A stretch of DNA of 64,000 nt from contig NHFY01000062.1 of NCBI GenBank assembly GCA_002170165.1, positions 131,670-195,669 on the forward strand, written 5' to 3'. The position numbers and the translations under genes are program-made. Every line of letters starts with the position of its first letter. Position 1 is the first letter of the stretch. The notes beneath the pieces are model-generated. The model was not told the DNA's origin and did not search any database. It worked only from the letters and a program-made list of their open reading frames with translations. The stretch is from Flavobacteriales bacterium TMED123. Its GTDB lineage: Bacteria; Bacteroidota; Bacteroidia; Flavobacteriales; BACL11. Positions 10,352-20,375 of the stretch are shown one piece after another.

Positions 10352-13300
10352 ATGATAAAACGCTTTACTTTTGTTTTTATATTTCTTTTCTCAATAGCGG
10401 CAAATGCACAAATCATTTTAACGCCAGATACTACTATTTGTGGAACTCAGAATTTAACACTTCAAGGTTTTTCAGGTGGCACAAATGGTAATTCGTTGTT
10501 TTTATCTGATGATGCTTGGAGTCCAGTTGTGAATATTGGCTTTCCATTTACTTTTTACGGAACAGCCTACTCAGATTTATTAATTTGTACTAATGGATTT
10601 TTAACTTTTGACTTAGCAAATGCTGGTCAAACATTAGCACCTTGGACAAATAATGCTCCACTTCCTACACCTGGTCAACCACCAGAGAATGCAATTTTAT
10701 TTCCATGGCATGATGTTGATCCTGGTGTTGGAGGGGTTATATATGAAGGAGTAAATGGTGTTGCTCCTAACAGGGTTTATGTTGTAACATTTTGTGCTAT
10801 ACCATTGTTTTCATGTAATAATATGTTAGTAACCCAACAAGTTAAATTGTATGAGGGATCCAATAAAATTGAAATGTATATCCAGGACAAGCCACTATGC
10901 ATTAGTTGGGCTGCAGGAACTGCTGTTCAAGGTTTAGTTAGTCCTGGTAGTGCTTTTACTGATATTGTAAATGACCCTACATTATTTTTACCTAGAAATT
11001 GGCCACTTACCTGGACTGCTACAAATGAAGGCTGGGAGTTTATTCCTAATGGGCCTAACTCTTATACTATTAATTCGATTCCCTTTCAACCTATTGTTGC
11101 TGGTAATGTAACTTGGTATGACAATAATTTAATTCAGATTGGAACAGGAGACTCTATAACCGTCTCTCCATTATCAACAACAACTTATTATGCAAGTGTG
11201 GATAGGTGTGACGGTGTTGTTGCGGTTTTTGACTCTATTGAAATAACATTAGGTTCTGCAATTACTTCTGAGCTTAATTCAACTAATGCTAGTTGTTTAG
11301 GGAATGACGCTACACTTACAGTTACACCCGATTTAAATACTACAACTCCACCATGGAATATTAATTTAATGGATTCCAATGGAAATGTGTTGCAAACGCA
11401 AAATAATGTTTGGAACAGCCATACATTTACAGGGCTTTTTCCAGGAACTTATATGGTAAATGTTATTGAGCCAATAACTGGTTGTTCGGGCTCAAATTCC
11501 TTAGTGGTAAAGCAAGTGGATATTGATTTATCACTTAATGCATATTCGGATAATGTAAGTTGTTTTGAAGGTAATGACGGATATATAGCTGTATATGCCG
11601 ATAGTGGTTATCCGCCATATCAGTATTTTATTGATGGAATATTAAATACCAATCCCCCACCATACGATACGGCATTTTTTGATAATTTGACAGCAGGAAC
11701 CTATGTTCTTTCTGTGTTAGATACTGTAAATTGCATGATGAGAGACACAGTAACAATTACTGATCCATCTTATCCTTTGCAAGCATTAGCAGCAAGCAAA
11801 TCCACAACTTGTTATGGGCAAGCAGAAGGAACAGCAGTTGTGCAAGGGGCTGGAGGAACACCTCCTTACAGTTACAATTGGTACAATTTTGGGCAAGTGT
11901 CCTTCTCGCTTAACGATTCTGTTTCTGGTTTATTTGCGGGCACCTATTATGCTAAAGTTACAGATGCTAATGGATGTGATACTCTTGCAAACATAAATGT
12001 AATTCAGACTCAAACCCCTCTTACTGCTGCTATTCAAATAATGGATGTAGCTTGTAAAGGAGATAGTAGTGGATATATAGTAGCTACTGCTGGAGGAAGT
12101 TATGCGCCTTATACTTATTATTGGCTTTCTGGTTCTGATACTTTAAGAAGTGCTAGTCACCCTGTAACTATTACTAGAGATAGTTTGAATAATTTGCCAG
12201 TTGGAAGCTATGAATTACATGTATATGATGCTTGGGGATGTATGGAGAGTTATTCTAATGTAGTAAGCGAACCAATTAATCCGCTTTCTTCTACATTGAA
12301 TAAAATACAAGATGTAGATTGCTATGGAGATAGTACAGGTGCTGTACAGCTTATTGTAAGTGGAGGCGTTCCTAATTATACTTATTTGTGGGACAATGGA
12401 GAAACTTCAATTGTGGCTACTAAGCTTACTGCTGGCTTGCATACAGTATGGATTACTGATGATTGGAATTGTACCATTGAAGATACCATTTCTATTAGTG
12501 AGAATTCACTGATTGAAGATAACATAATCATTATTCAAAATGTAAGTTGTTATGGCGGTTCAGATGGTGCTGTAGTTATTTCAAGTAGTGGAGGAATATT
12601 TCCACATTCTTATGATTGGAGTAACGGGCATTTGGGCACATCACAGCCAGATACCAATTCAGGATTGTTGTACGGATCTTATTATGTGCTTATTGAAGAT
12701 CAGTTGGGCTGTAGAGTAGTGGATAGTGTATTTATATCTGAGCCAGATGTTTTGGAAACTGAGGCTACAAAGTTAGCACATGTAACTTGCTATGACTTTA
12801 ATGATGGTATTGCAACTGCAATAGGGATAGGAGGAACGGTTCCTTATACTTTTAATTGGACGCCAGGAGGACAAACAGGAGATACCGTTTATGGTTTAAC
12901 TCCAGGAGTGCATACAGTTAATGTTATGGATGTAAAAGGATGTACAGCATCCGATACTGTTGTGATTATACAGCCATATCAATTGTTTGTAAATATTGTA
13001 GATAGCCTAATCATTCATCCTTATTGTACTGGCGTAAACTCTGCCGAGCTTACTGCTGTTACAAGTGGTGGAACGCCTGCATACAGCTACCTTTGGGATG
13101 ATAATGCAACCATTCCGCAAACTACTGCTACAGCTACTGCACTTGCTGCTGGTATTTATAGCTTAACGGTAACCGACAATAGGGGTTGTATTGCGACTGA
13201 CACAACAGATATCAGTGTTTACACCCATTCTATGGATGCAAAAATTGACAGCCAACTTTATGCTGGTGGTGTAGAAGTAAGTTGCTTTGGAGCAAATGAC

Positions 13301-14710
13301 GGAATTGCAATTGTTTCGGCTTGGGGAGCACATGCGCCTTATTCGTATCAGTGGTTTGGTCCTAATAATTATACCGCAACAAATGACAGTATCTATAACC
13401 TTTTTGCTGGAGCCTATTCTGTAAATATTGAAGACACCAATGGCTGTTTAATTACAAGATACATCAACCTTGCAGAGCCAGAATTATTACAGTTTACTTC
13501 CTATTTTTCAACAGATGAAACTTGTCTTGGTGCTTGTAATGGAACAGTTACTCTAGAGCTAACAGGAGGCGTAATGCCCTATTATGGTATTGCTACAGAA
13601 AACACAAATACGAATGTAATAACAGCCTCAATATTGGCCGATACCATTACATTCCCTAATATTTGTTCTGGAAATTACACCATAAGCATCACAGATACCA
13701 ATAACTGTCAAAGCAGTTTGATTCAAGGCGGAAATAATCAACAAACAATAGGCACAAGCATTACAACTGTGGCTAATATTGATGCTGCTAATGCTGTTCA
13801 TTTAGTATGCTACAATGTGCCAACTGGCGCAATTGCTGTATCAAATCCTATGGCAGCTCCTAACTATACTTATAGTTGGGAAGATTTGCTTGGAAACAGC
13901 TATGGAACAGACACCATTGCAGAGAATCTAGCAGCAGGAACTTATGTGCTTTTTGCACATTATTCCGATTCTTTGGGTGCTTATCCTGGATGTACAACAA
14001 CTGATAGTATAATGCTAAATCAGGCAAGTGAAATAATGATAAATGCAACTGTAAATGATGTCTTATGTTATGGGCAAAGTAGCGGAGGTATTACTACTGC
14101 TGTGAGTGGTGGAGCACCTGGCTATACTTATTTCTGGTATCCTAATAGCCAAACTACTGCTAATATCAATAATATATCTTCAGGCACTTATTCAGTTGAG
14201 GTTACCGACAATACCAATTGCTACAAAACCGATACTTTCAACCTTGCTGAGCCAAGCCTTTTGCAGGTAAGTATAGTACAAAATGGCAATCAGTTGCAAA
14301 GTACAGTAAGTGGTGGAACGCCTGGCTATATTTATCAATGGAGTAGCGGACAAACAGGGCTTAATATTATAGCTAACAATCCTGGGGTATATACACTAAC
14401 GGTAACAGATGATAATGGTTGTATTGTGGTTTCCAACACCATTATTATTACTGCTGTTGAGCTTGTTGAAGTTGAGGTATTCAGTATTTATCCTAATCCT
14501 TTTAAACAACAAACGCTTTTAGAGTTTGGCGATTTAAAGTCAGTGGTGTCAGTAAAATTATTAGATGTTTGTGGCAATGCTTTAGAAACTTACGATTTGA
14601 AAAATACTGAGCAATTTACCATTAAAAGAGGCACTAAAGCATCTGGTATTTATTTCTTGGAGGTGAAAATGGATGGTGAAACGCATCACAAAAGATTGGT
14701 TATTCAGTAG
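10352..14710 (+). CDS. SprB-repeat surface protein with type A T9SS signal
   Basis: A 1452-residue secreted protein. A clear signal peptide (1 to ~19, ending ANA-Q) leads to a globular head (~30-220) with a nidogen-like pattern (CTNGFLTF, APW, FPWHDVDPG). An Ig-like segment ending TTTYYASVDRCDG follows, then about thirteen SprB-type repeats. Repeats 5-12 are colinear with a block in the gene at 2509 and with the first gene. The last ~79 residues (from ~1374: FSIYPNPF, LLDVCGN, SGIYFLEV, KRLVIQ) are the type A T9SS sorting domain, unlike the type B domain on the two upstream paralogues. Type A substrates are normally processed and anchored by the PorU sortase. The likely role is a surface or secreted adhesin, with unknown ligand. 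Confidence 0.92.
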   Translation: MIKRFTFVFIFLFSIAANAQIILTPDTTICGTQNLTLQGFSGGTNGNSLFLSDDAWSPVVNIGFPFTFYGTAYSDLLICTNGFLTFDLANAGQTLAPWTNNAPLPTPGQPPENAILFPWHDVDPGVGGVIYEGVNGVAPNRVYVVTFCAIPLFSCNNMLVTQQVKLYEGSNKIEMYIQDKPLCISWAAGTAVQGLVSPGSAFTDIVNDPTLFLPRNWPLTWTATNEGWEFIPNGPNSYTINSIPFQPIVAGNVTWYDNNLIQIGTGDSITVSPLSTTTYYASVDRCDGVVAVFDSIEITLGSAITSELNSTNASCLGNDATLTVTPDLNTTTPPWNINLMDSNGNVLQTQNNVWNSHTFTGLFPGTYMVNVIEPITGCSGSNSLVVKQVDIDLSLNAYSDNVSCFEGNDGYIAVYADSGYPPYQYFIDGILNTNPPPYDTAFFDNLTAGTYVLSVLDTVNCMMRDTVTITDPSYPLQALAASKSTTCYGQAEGTAVVQGAGGTPPYSYNWYNFGQVSFSLNDSVSGLFAGTYYAKVTDANGCDTLANINVIQTQTPLTAAIQIMDVACKGDSSGYIVATAGGSYAPYTYYWLSGSDTLRSASHPVTITRDSLNNLPVGSYELHVYDAWGCMESYSNVVSEPINPLSSTLNKIQDVDCYGDSTGAVQLIVSGGVPNYTYLWDNGETSIVATKLTAGLHTVWITDDWNCTIEDTISISENSLIEDNIIIIQNVSCYGGSDGAVVISSSGGIFPHSYDWSNGHLGTSQPDTNSGLLYGSYYVLIEDQLGCRVVDSVFISEPDVLETEATKLAHVTCYDFNDGIATAIGIGGTVPYTFNWTPGGQTGDTVYGLTPGVHTVNVMDVKGCTASDTVVIIQPYQLFVNIVDSLIIHPYCTGVNSAELTAVTSGGTPAYSYLWDDNATIPQTTATATALAAGIYSLTVTDNRGCIATDTTDISVYTHSMDAKIDSQLYAGGVEVSCFGANDGIAIVSAWGAHAPYSYQWFGPNNYTATNDSIYNLFAGAYSVNIEDTNGCLITRYINLAEPELLQFTSYFSTDETCLGACNGTVTLELTGGVMPYYGIATENTNTNVITASILADTITFPNICSGNYTISITDTNNCQSSLIQGGNNQQTIGTSITTVANIDAANAVHLVCYNVPTGAIAVSNPMAAPNYTYSWEDLLGNSYGTDTIAENLAAGTYVLFAHYSDSLGAYPGCTTTDSIMLNQASEIMINATVNDVLCYGQSSGGITTAVSGGAPGYTYFWYPNSQTTANINNISSGTYSVEVTDNTNCYKTDTFNLAEPSLLQVSIVQNGNQLQSTVSGGTPGYIYQWSSGQTGLNIIANNPGVYTLTVTDDNGCIVVSNTIIITAVELVEVEVFSIYPNPFKQQTLLEFGDLKSVVSVKLLDVCGNALETYDLKNTEQFTIKRGTKASGIYFLEVKMDGETHHKRLVIQ

Positions 14711-14815
14711 AAAATAGTTGTTGGTTTACTTTTTGCTAGCAGCGTTCCTTTTTTTCAATCAAAGACCCCAATAGAAAGTGATAATGGGGTTAATATTTTA
14801 AGTATAAATTCTTTA

Positions 14816-15059
14816 TTATATTATCATGCTTCTAGCCATCTCCAAAATTCTGTTATCTTCAATATGTACATAACCGCCATCTCTTCCCTTTTCTAATATT
14901 TATACCAGCACTTTTTCCTTCCCCTTCTTTGTAGTGTGTGCCTCCAAAATAATTTCTTAACGTATCTTTCTCAATATCTAACTGATCAGCAATTTTTTTC
15001 ATACTACCATCTGGCAGTTTATCTTTTAATTCTCTGATTTCATTGAATGTAAGAATTAT
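14816..15059 (-). pseudogene. Frameshifted small DNA-binding (HTH-like) protein
   Basis: Read on the minus strand from an ATA at 15059, the frame gives ILTFNEIRELKDKLPDGSM, then KKIADQLDIEKDTLRNYFGG, then THYKEGEGKSAGINIRKG. The frame then breaks. Removing one A in the AAGAGA run near 14888 restores GRDGGYVHIEDNRILEMARSM and a stop at 14816. The span is 244 bases, one more than a whole number of codons, as expected for a single inserted base. The sequence resembles a small helix-turn-helix protein common in Flavobacteriia. No ATG is present where the start should be, and ATA sits there instead. Both defects suggest a dead gene, though a sequencing error could explain the frameshift. Confidence 0.7.
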
Positions 15060-15480
15060 ATAGTTTGGGTTTTTTAGGTGCCGATAAATTCAAAACAAAA
15101 TTTCTTACTTTTCAAAATTATTTAATGGTTTTTTCTGCTGTTATTCTTACTGTTATGTTAGCTATGGAAGCTAAAGGAAACTATCAAGTAATTAAGGTGA
15201 AAACACCTCTTTCCGAATTGGATAGGTATTGCACTTCTTTGCTCTCAATTACGCAATGAAAAGGAAGTTTTTTCAGCCGATTTTTTGAGTATGTAATTGT
15301 GCCAAATGATGTTCAATTTAAATTGGTGAGCAAAAATTAACAAAATTTTATTGTAAAACTTTGTGCTTTTTGCACTAAAATATCAGAATAAAAGTGCCGT
15401 ATGGTACTTTTGGTTTTTTTAGCGAAAAAATTAATGATAAAAAAAACGAATTTTACTTTTTAGTTCTATTAATAAATTCA
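15060..15480. other. AT-rich non-coding gap upstream of rpsL
   Basis: I see no convincing gene here. A 64-codon plus-strand frame (15065-15259) has a hydrophobic segment but no recognisable family and no promoter or start context, so it was not called. The last ~150 bases are very AT-rich and lead into the rpsL promoter. Confidence 0.5.
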
Positions 15481-15488
15481 TACATTTG
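15481..15488 (+). promoter_or_regulatory. -7 box of the ribosomal superoperon promoter
   Basis: TACATTTG matches the Bacteroidota -7 consensus TAnnTTTG exactly. It lies 36 bases before the rpsL ATG in a strongly AT-rich region. A clear -33 TTTG at the usual distance is not seen. Confidence 0.6.
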
Positions 15489-15524
15489 CCGCCCGTTAAA
15501 ATAAGGATTAAAGTTTAATTATTT

Positions 15525-15899
15525 ATGCCAACTATACAACAACTAATAAGAAAAGGCCGACAAAAGCTTGTTAAAAAGAGTAAATCTTTAGCCTTGAATA
15601 GCAGTCCGCAAAGAAGGGGTGTTTGTACCAGGGTTTATACCACAACTCCAAAAAAACCAAATTCTGCTTTAAGGAAAGTAGCTAGGGTGAGATTAACAAA
15701 TGGAAATGAGGTGAATGCCTACATTGGAGGAGAAGGACATGCATTGCAAGAACACTCTATTGTGCTTGTAAGAGGAGGAAGAGTAAAAGATTTGCCAGGT
15801 GTTAGGTACCATATTGTTAGAGGAGCATTAGATACAACAGGGGTGGACGGAAGAACACAAAGAAGGTCAAAATACGGAACAAAAAGGCCAAAAAAATAA
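15525..15899 (+). CDS. rpsL: Small ribosomal subunit protein uS12
   Basis: uS12 of the 30S decoding centre, 124 residues like E. coli. The conserved [14 protein letters not shown] and [14 protein letters not shown] segments are intact. Lys43 and Lys88, whose mutation gives streptomycin resistance in other bacteria, are wild type, and Asp89, the methylthiolation site in some species, is present. It is the first gene of the superoperon, 36 bases behind a -7 promoter box and 9 bases before rpsG. Confidence 0.99.
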   Translation: MPTIQQLIRKGRQKLVKKSKSLALNSSPQRRGVCTRVYTTTPKKPNSALRKVARVRLTNGNEVNAYIGGEGHALQEHSIVLVRGGRVKDLPGVRYHIVRGALDTTGVDGRTQRRSKYGTKRPKK

Positions 15900-15908
15900 A
15901 AGCATACA

Positions 15909-16379
15909 ATGAGAAAAGGAACAGCTAAAAAAAGAATTTTGTTACCAGATCCTAAATTTGGTAACACCCTTATTACACGCTTTGTTAATAACATTATGTT
16001 AGATGGCAAAAAAAATACTGCATATCAAATATTCTATGATGCAATGGATATTGTTGCTACTAAATTAACGGAGGAAGATCCGGTAACCGTTTGGGAAAAA
16101 GCATTAGAAAATGTAATGCCTGCAGTAGAGGTAAGAAGTAGAAGAATTGGAGGGGCAACATTCCAAATTCCACAACCTGTAAGAGAAGACAGGAAAATTT
16201 CTTTAGGAATGAAGTGGATGGTTGGCTTTACAAGAAAAAGAAATGAAAAAACAATGTGCGAAAGATTAGCTGCAGAAATTCTAGTAGCTTACAAGGAAGA
16301 AGGCGCAACATTCAAAAAGAAACAAGATACTCACCGAATGGCAGAAGCAAATAAAGCTTTTGCTCACTTCAGATTTTAA
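15909..16379 (+). CDS. rpsG: Small ribosomal subunit protein uS7
   Basis: uS7 nucleates assembly of the 30S head and contacts E-site tRNA and the 3' domain of 16S rRNA. At 156 residues it is of normal length. [18 protein letters not shown] is the typical start, and the [20 protein letters not shown] and [14 protein letters not shown] segments are conserved. It lies between rpsL and fusA in the usual str order, with a 14-base gap to fusA. Confidence 0.99.
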   Translation: MRKGTAKKRILLPDPKFGNTLITRFVNNIMLDGKKNTAYQIFYDAMDIVATKLTEEDPVTVWEKALENVMPAVEVRSRRIGGATFQIPQPVREDRKISLGMKWMVGFTRKRNEKTMCERLAAEILVAYKEEGATFKKKQDTHRMAEANKAFAHFRF

Positions 16380-16393
16380 TTTACATAGTAGCA

Positions 16394-18505
16394 ATGGCGA
16401 AACAAGATTTAACATACACTAGAAATATTGGCATCATGGCGCACATTGATGCTGGTAAGACTACAACTACAGAAAGGATTCTATATTATACAGGGCTTTC
16501 TCATAAAATAGGAGAGGTACATGATGGTGCGGCAACCATGGATTGGATGGAGCAAGAGCAAGAAAGAGGAATTACTATTACTTCTGCTGCTACTACTACT
16601 TTCTGGAAATATAGAGGAGATGAGTTCAAAATGAACATTATTGATACTCCAGGGCATGTGGACTTTACGGTTGAGGTAGAAAGATCATTAAGGGTATTGG
16701 ATGGAGCAGTTGCACTTTTTTGTGCTGTTGGTGGTGTTGAGCCACAATCCGAAACGGTATGGAGACAAGCGGACAAATACAATGTGCCAAGAATTGGTTT
16801 TGTAAATAAAATGGATCGTTCTGGGGCCGACTTTTTTGAGGCTGTTAGCCAAATCAAAGATAGATTAGGTGCAAACCCTATTCCTTTGCAAGTACCAATT
16901 GGTTCGGAAGCAGAATTCAAGGGAGTTGTTGATTTGATTAACAATAAAGCTATTGTATGGAATGAGGAAGATATGGGGATGACTTTTGAAGAAATCGACA
17001 TTCCTGAAGATTTAAAAGGAGCTGTGTCTGAGTGGAGAGAAAAATTAATCGAAGCAGTTGCTGAACAAGATGACACTTTATTAGAAAAATTCTTTGAAGA
17101 TGCTGATAGCATTACAGAACAAGAGATGATGACCGCAATTCGTAAAGCAACAATTGCTATGGAAATTACACCAATTCTTTGTGGTTCTGCATTCAAAAAT
17201 AAAGGAGTTCAAACTTTGCTAGATGCTGTCATGTCTTATCTACCAAGTCCATTGGATGTAGGTGCTGTTGAAGGTACTCATCCAGAGACTAATGATGTAG
17301 AAAAAAGAGAGCCAAAAACAACAGATCCAATGTCGGCTTTAGCTTTCAAAATTGCAACAGATCCTTATGTAGGCAGGTTATGCTTTTTCAGAATGTATTC
17401 TGGAAAATTAGATGCAGGTTCTTATGTGATGAATTCCAGAACAGGAAATAAAGAAAGAATTTCTAGAATATTCCAAATGCACTCGAATAAGCAAAATGCA
17501 ATCGATTGTATAGATTCTGGAGATATTGGCGCTGCTGTTGGATTTAAAGATATTAGAACTGGCGATACGCTTTACCAAGATAAGCCAATAGTTTTAGAAT
17601 CTATGACTTTCCCAGATCCTGTAATTGGGGTTGCAGTTGAGCCAAAAACACAAGCTGATGTAGATAAATTGGGTGCGGCGCTTGGTAAATTAGCAGAGGA
17701 AGATCCTACATTTACTATCCGTACTGATGAAGAATCGCACCAAACGATTATTTCTGGAATGGGAGAGCTGCATTTAGAGATTATTGTAGATAGATTAAAA
17801 AGAGAGTTTAAAGTAGAATGTAATCAGGGCGCTCCTCAAGTTTCTTATAAGGAATCAATCACTTCCTCAGTTACAGAAAGAGAAGTATACAAAAAGCAAT
17901 CAGGTGGTAGAGGTAAGTTTGCTGATATTCAATTCGAGCTTTCCCCAGTTGATGCTGATTTTGAGGGAGATGGTTTACAATTTATCAATGAAATAAAAGG
18001 AGGAAATATTCCAAGAGAATTTATTCCATCTGTAGAAAAAGGCTTTGAAATGGCTATGAAAAATGGTGTATTAGCAGGTTATCCAGTTGATTCGATGAAA
18101 GTAAGGCTATTTGATGGTTCTTATCATGATGTAGATTCTGATGCGCTTTCTTTTGAGATTTGTGCAAAAATTGCATTTAAAGGAGCTTGCAAGCAAGCAA
18201 AGCCTGTATTGATGGAGCCAATTATGAAGTTAGAAGTGGTAACACCAGAAGCAAATACAGGAGATGTAGTTGCTGATTTGAACAGAAGAAGAGGGCAGTT
18301 GGAAGGTATGGATTCAAGAGGAGGGGCACAAGTAGTAAATGCTAAAGTACCTCTTTCTGAAATGTTTGGTTATGTTACCGCCCTTAGAACAATTACTTCT
18401 GGGCGTGCAACATCTACAATGGAATTTGCTGAATATCAGCCAGCACCAAAAAATATTGCAGAATCTGTAATTGAAAAAATTAAAGGAACAGTAGAACAAA
18501 ATTAA
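16394..18505 (+). CDS. fusA: Elongation factor G
   Basis: EF-G, the GTPase that drives ribosomal translocation; 703 residues. GTP-binding motifs are intact: P-loop AHIDAGKT (16-23), DTPGH (84-88, with the catalytic switch II His88) and NKMD (138-141). Domains II-V follow, including [12 protein letters not shown] of domain IV and the [16 protein letters not shown] segment of domain V. It sits 3 bases before rpsJ. The tuf gene that often separates fusA from the S10 operon is absent, as is common in Bacteroidota. The complete P-loop and domain IV favour the canonical translocase over a paralogous EF-G2. Confidence 0.99.
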   Translation: MAKQDLTYTRNIGIMAHIDAGKTTTTERILYYTGLSHKIGEVHDGAATMDWMEQEQERGITITSAATTTFWKYRGDEFKMNIIDTPGHVDFTVEVERSLRVLDGAVALFCAVGGVEPQSETVWRQADKYNVPRIGFVNKMDRSGADFFEAVSQIKDRLGANPIPLQVPIGSEAEFKGVVDLINNKAIVWNEEDMGMTFEEIDIPEDLKGAVSEWREKLIEAVAEQDDTLLEKFFEDADSITEQEMMTAIRKATIAMEITPILCGSAFKNKGVQTLLDAVMSYLPSPLDVGAVEGTHPETNDVEKREPKTTDPMSALAFKIATDPYVGRLCFFRMYSGKLDAGSYVMNSRTGNKERISRIFQMHSNKQNAIDCIDSGDIGAAVGFKDIRTGDTLYQDKPIVLESMTFPDPVIGVAVEPKTQADVDKLGAALGKLAEEDPTFTIRTDEESHQTIISGMGELHLEIIVDRLKREFKVECNQGAPQVSYKESITSSVTEREVYKKQSGGRGKFADIQFELSPVDADFEGDGLQFINEIKGGNIPREFIPSVEKGFEMAMKNGVLAGYPVDSMKVRLFDGSYHDVDSDALSFEICAKIAFKGACKQAKPVLMEPIMKLEVVTPEANTGDVVADLNRRRGQLEGMDSRGGAQVVNAKVPLSEMFGYVTALRTITSGRATSTMEFAEYQPAPKNIAESVIEKIKGTVEQN

Positions 18506-18508
18506 AAT

Positions 18509-18817
18509 ATGTCACAAAGAATTAGAATAAAATTAAAATCGTTTGATCACAATTTGGTAGATCAATCTGCTGAGAAGATTTCAAAAACAGTAAAGAATTC
18601 TGGTGCAATTGTGAGTGGTCCAATTCCGCTTCCAACACACAAAAAGATTTATACTGTATTGCGTTCTCCTCATGTAAACAAGCAAGCTAGAGAACAATTC
18701 CAATTCTCAGCACACAAAAGATTAATGGACATATATAGCTCATCATCAAAAACAATTGATGCACTTATGAAATTAGAACTTCCTAGTGGAGTAGATGTAG
18801 AAATTAAAGTAATCTAA
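18509..18817 (+). CDS. rpsJ: Small ribosomal subunit protein uS10
   Basis: uS10 of the 30S head, also the transcription-coupling partner of NusB and NusG in antitermination. It has 102 residues with [17 protein letters not shown] at the start and the conserved [22 protein letters not shown] loop. It starts 3 bases after fusA, which joins the str and S10 clusters into one transcription unit. Confidence 0.99.
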   Translation: MSQRIRIKLKSFDHNLVDQSAEKISKTVKNSGAIVSGPIPLPTHKKIYTVLRSPHVNKQAREQFQFSAHKRLMDIYSSSSKTIDALMKLELPSGVDVEIKVI

Positions 18818-18827
18818 AAAAAGAAAA

Positions 18828-19445
18828 ATGCCAGGTTTAATAGGAAAGAAAATAGGAATGACAAGTATTTTTAATGAGGAAGGGAAAAATCTTCCTTGTA
18901 CTATCATTCAAGCAGGGCCTTGTGTCGTTACGCAATTAAAAACTGAGGAGGTCGATGGCTATGCTGCAGTTCAACTTGCCTATGATGAGCAAAATGATAA
19001 AAGAATGACTAAAGCCATACTTGGTCATTTTGCAAAAGCTAAAACTACAGCAAAAAAGAAATTAGTGGAGTTTGATATGCCAGAAGAAGAAATGAATTTA
19101 GGAGATACTGTTGGGGTAGATATTCTTGAAGAAGGGTCTTTCGTAACTGTGGTAGGGACTTCTAAAGGAAAAGGTTTTCAAGGTGTTGTAAAAAGACATG
19201 GTTTTGCTGGTGTAAATGATGCAACACACGGGCAGCACAACAGACAAAGACATCCAGGTTCTATTGGCGCAGCTTCTTATCCTGCAAGAGTATTCAAAGG
19301 AATGAGAATGGCTGGACAAATGGGAAATGCTAGGGTAAAAGTGGAGAATTTGCAAGTATTAAAAGTGATGCCTGAAAAAAATATTGTTTTGCTAAAAGGA
19401 GCAGTTCCTGGAGCTAAGAATTCATATGTAATAATTGAGAAATAA
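18828..19445 (+). CDS. rplC: Large ribosomal subunit protein uL3
   Basis: uL3 is an early 50S assembly protein whose extended loop reaches the peptidyl transferase centre. It has 205 residues with [15 protein letters not shown] at the N terminus and a central [20 protein letters not shown] and [13 protein letters not shown] loop of the Bacteroidota form. Its stop codon shares one base with the rplD start (TAATG), suggesting translational coupling. Confidence 0.99.
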   Translation: MPGLIGKKIGMTSIFNEEGKNLPCTIIQAGPCVVTQLKTEEVDGYAAVQLAYDEQNDKRMTKAILGHFAKAKTTAKKKLVEFDMPEEEMNLGDTVGVDILEEGSFVTVVGTSKGKGFQGVVKRHGFAGVNDATHGQHNRQRHPGSIGAASYPARVFKGMRMAGQMGNARVKVENLQVLKVMPEKNIVLLKGAVPGAKNSYVIIEK

Positions 19446-20080
19446 TGAAAGTAGCAGTACATAATATAAAAGGAAAAGAGACATCCAAAAAGGTTGATTT
19501 GAAAAAAGACATCTTTGGAATTGCTCCAAATGATCATGCTATTTATTTGGATGTAAAACAATATTTAGCTAATCAAAGAAGTGGAACAGCCAAGTCAAAA
19601 GAAAGAGGAGAGATTAAGGGAAGTAGAAAGAAATTAAGAAAACAAAAGGGAAGCGGTATGGCTCGTGTTGGTGATATTAAAAGTCCTATATTAAGAGGTG
19701 GAGGTCGTGCTTTTGGTCCTAAACCAAGAGATTACTCTTTCAAGCTTAACAAAAAGGTAAAAAGATTGGCTAGAAAATCTGCCTTAACTTATAAAGCAAA
19801 AGACAACAATATCATTGTTTTGGAAGATTTTAAACTAGATAGCCCAAAAACAAAAGATTATTTAAACATTCTAAATAATTTAGAGCAAGCAGATAATAAA
19901 ACCTTAATGATACTTGCTGAGGGGGACAATAATATTGTTTTGTCTTCAAATAATTTGAAAAACGCAAAAGTGGTAAGAGCATCTGATTTATGTACTTACG
20001 ATATTATGAATGCGAATAAACTTTTAGTTTTAGAGAGTTCAGTAAAAGTAATAGAAGAAACATTAAATAAAATAAGCTGA
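19445..20080 (+). CDS. rplD: Large ribosomal subunit protein uL4
   Basis: uL4 lines the nascent peptide exit tunnel; in E. coli it is the autogenous repressor of the S10 operon. It has 211 residues. The tunnel-loop region carries the conserved AKSKERGEIKGSRKKLRKQKG and RGGGRAFGPKPRDYSF segments. It overlaps rplC and rplW by one base each (TAATG and TGATG). An E. coli-style S10 leader is not evident here because fusA directly precedes rpsJ. Confidence 0.99.
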   Translation: MKVAVHNIKGKETSKKVDLKKDIFGIAPNDHAIYLDVKQYLANQRSGTAKSKERGEIKGSRKKLRKQKGSGMARVGDIKSPILRGGGRAFGPKPRDYSFKLNKKVKRLARKSALTYKAKDNNIIVLEDFKLDSPKTKDYLNILNNLEQADNKTLMILAEGDNNIVLSSNNLKNAKVVRASDLCTYDIMNANKLLVLESSVKVIEETLNKIS

Positions 20081-20370
20081 TGAGTATTTTGATAAAACCA
20101 ATAATCACTGAGAAAATGACCGATCAAAGCGAGAAGTTCAATCGTTTTGGTTTTGTGGTTGATAGGAATGCAAATAAAATTGAGATAAAAAAAGAAGTAG
20201 AAGTTACCTATAATGTTACAGTTGATTCTGTTAAAACGATGGTTTGCATAGGTAAAAAAAGAGTAAGAGGTACAAAATCAGGACAAATAATTGGTAAAAC
20301 TAAAACCTATAAAAAAGCAATTGTGCAATTAATAGAAGGCGATACAATTGACTTTTATAGCAATATATAG
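20080..20370 (+). CDS. rplW: Large ribosomal subunit protein uL23
   Basis: uL23 sits at the tunnel exit and docks trigger factor and SRP. It has 96 residues, beginning [20 protein letters not shown], and ends with the [22 protein letters not shown] segment that packs on 23S rRNA. It overlaps the rplD stop by one base and is followed 5 bases later by rplB. Confidence 0.99.
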   Translation: MSILIKPIITEKMTDQSEKFNRFGFVVDRNANKIEIKKEVEVTYNVTVDSVKTMVCIGKKRVRGTKSGQIIGKTKTYKKAIVQLIEGDTIDFYSNI

Positions 20371-20375
20371 TAAAA

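Noticed and set aside
1-14710. Minus-strand frames of 60-110 codons inside the SprB genes
   Set aside because: They are shadows of repetitive coding sequence, rich in Ser, Asn, Ile and Tyr, with no family signal.
14765-14790. ACCCCA...TGGGGT inverted repeat after the third giant gene
   Set aside because: The stem is only 6 bp with a 14-base loop and no T run, too weak to call a terminator.
15065-15259. 64-codon plus-strand frame in the gap before rpsL
   Set aside because: No family, promoter or start context is recognisable, and it lies in AT-rich sequence where such frames arise by chance.
16501-17196. 231-codon antisense frame inside fusA
   Set aside because: It mirrors the codons of the highly conserved fusA on the other strand and has no family resemblance.
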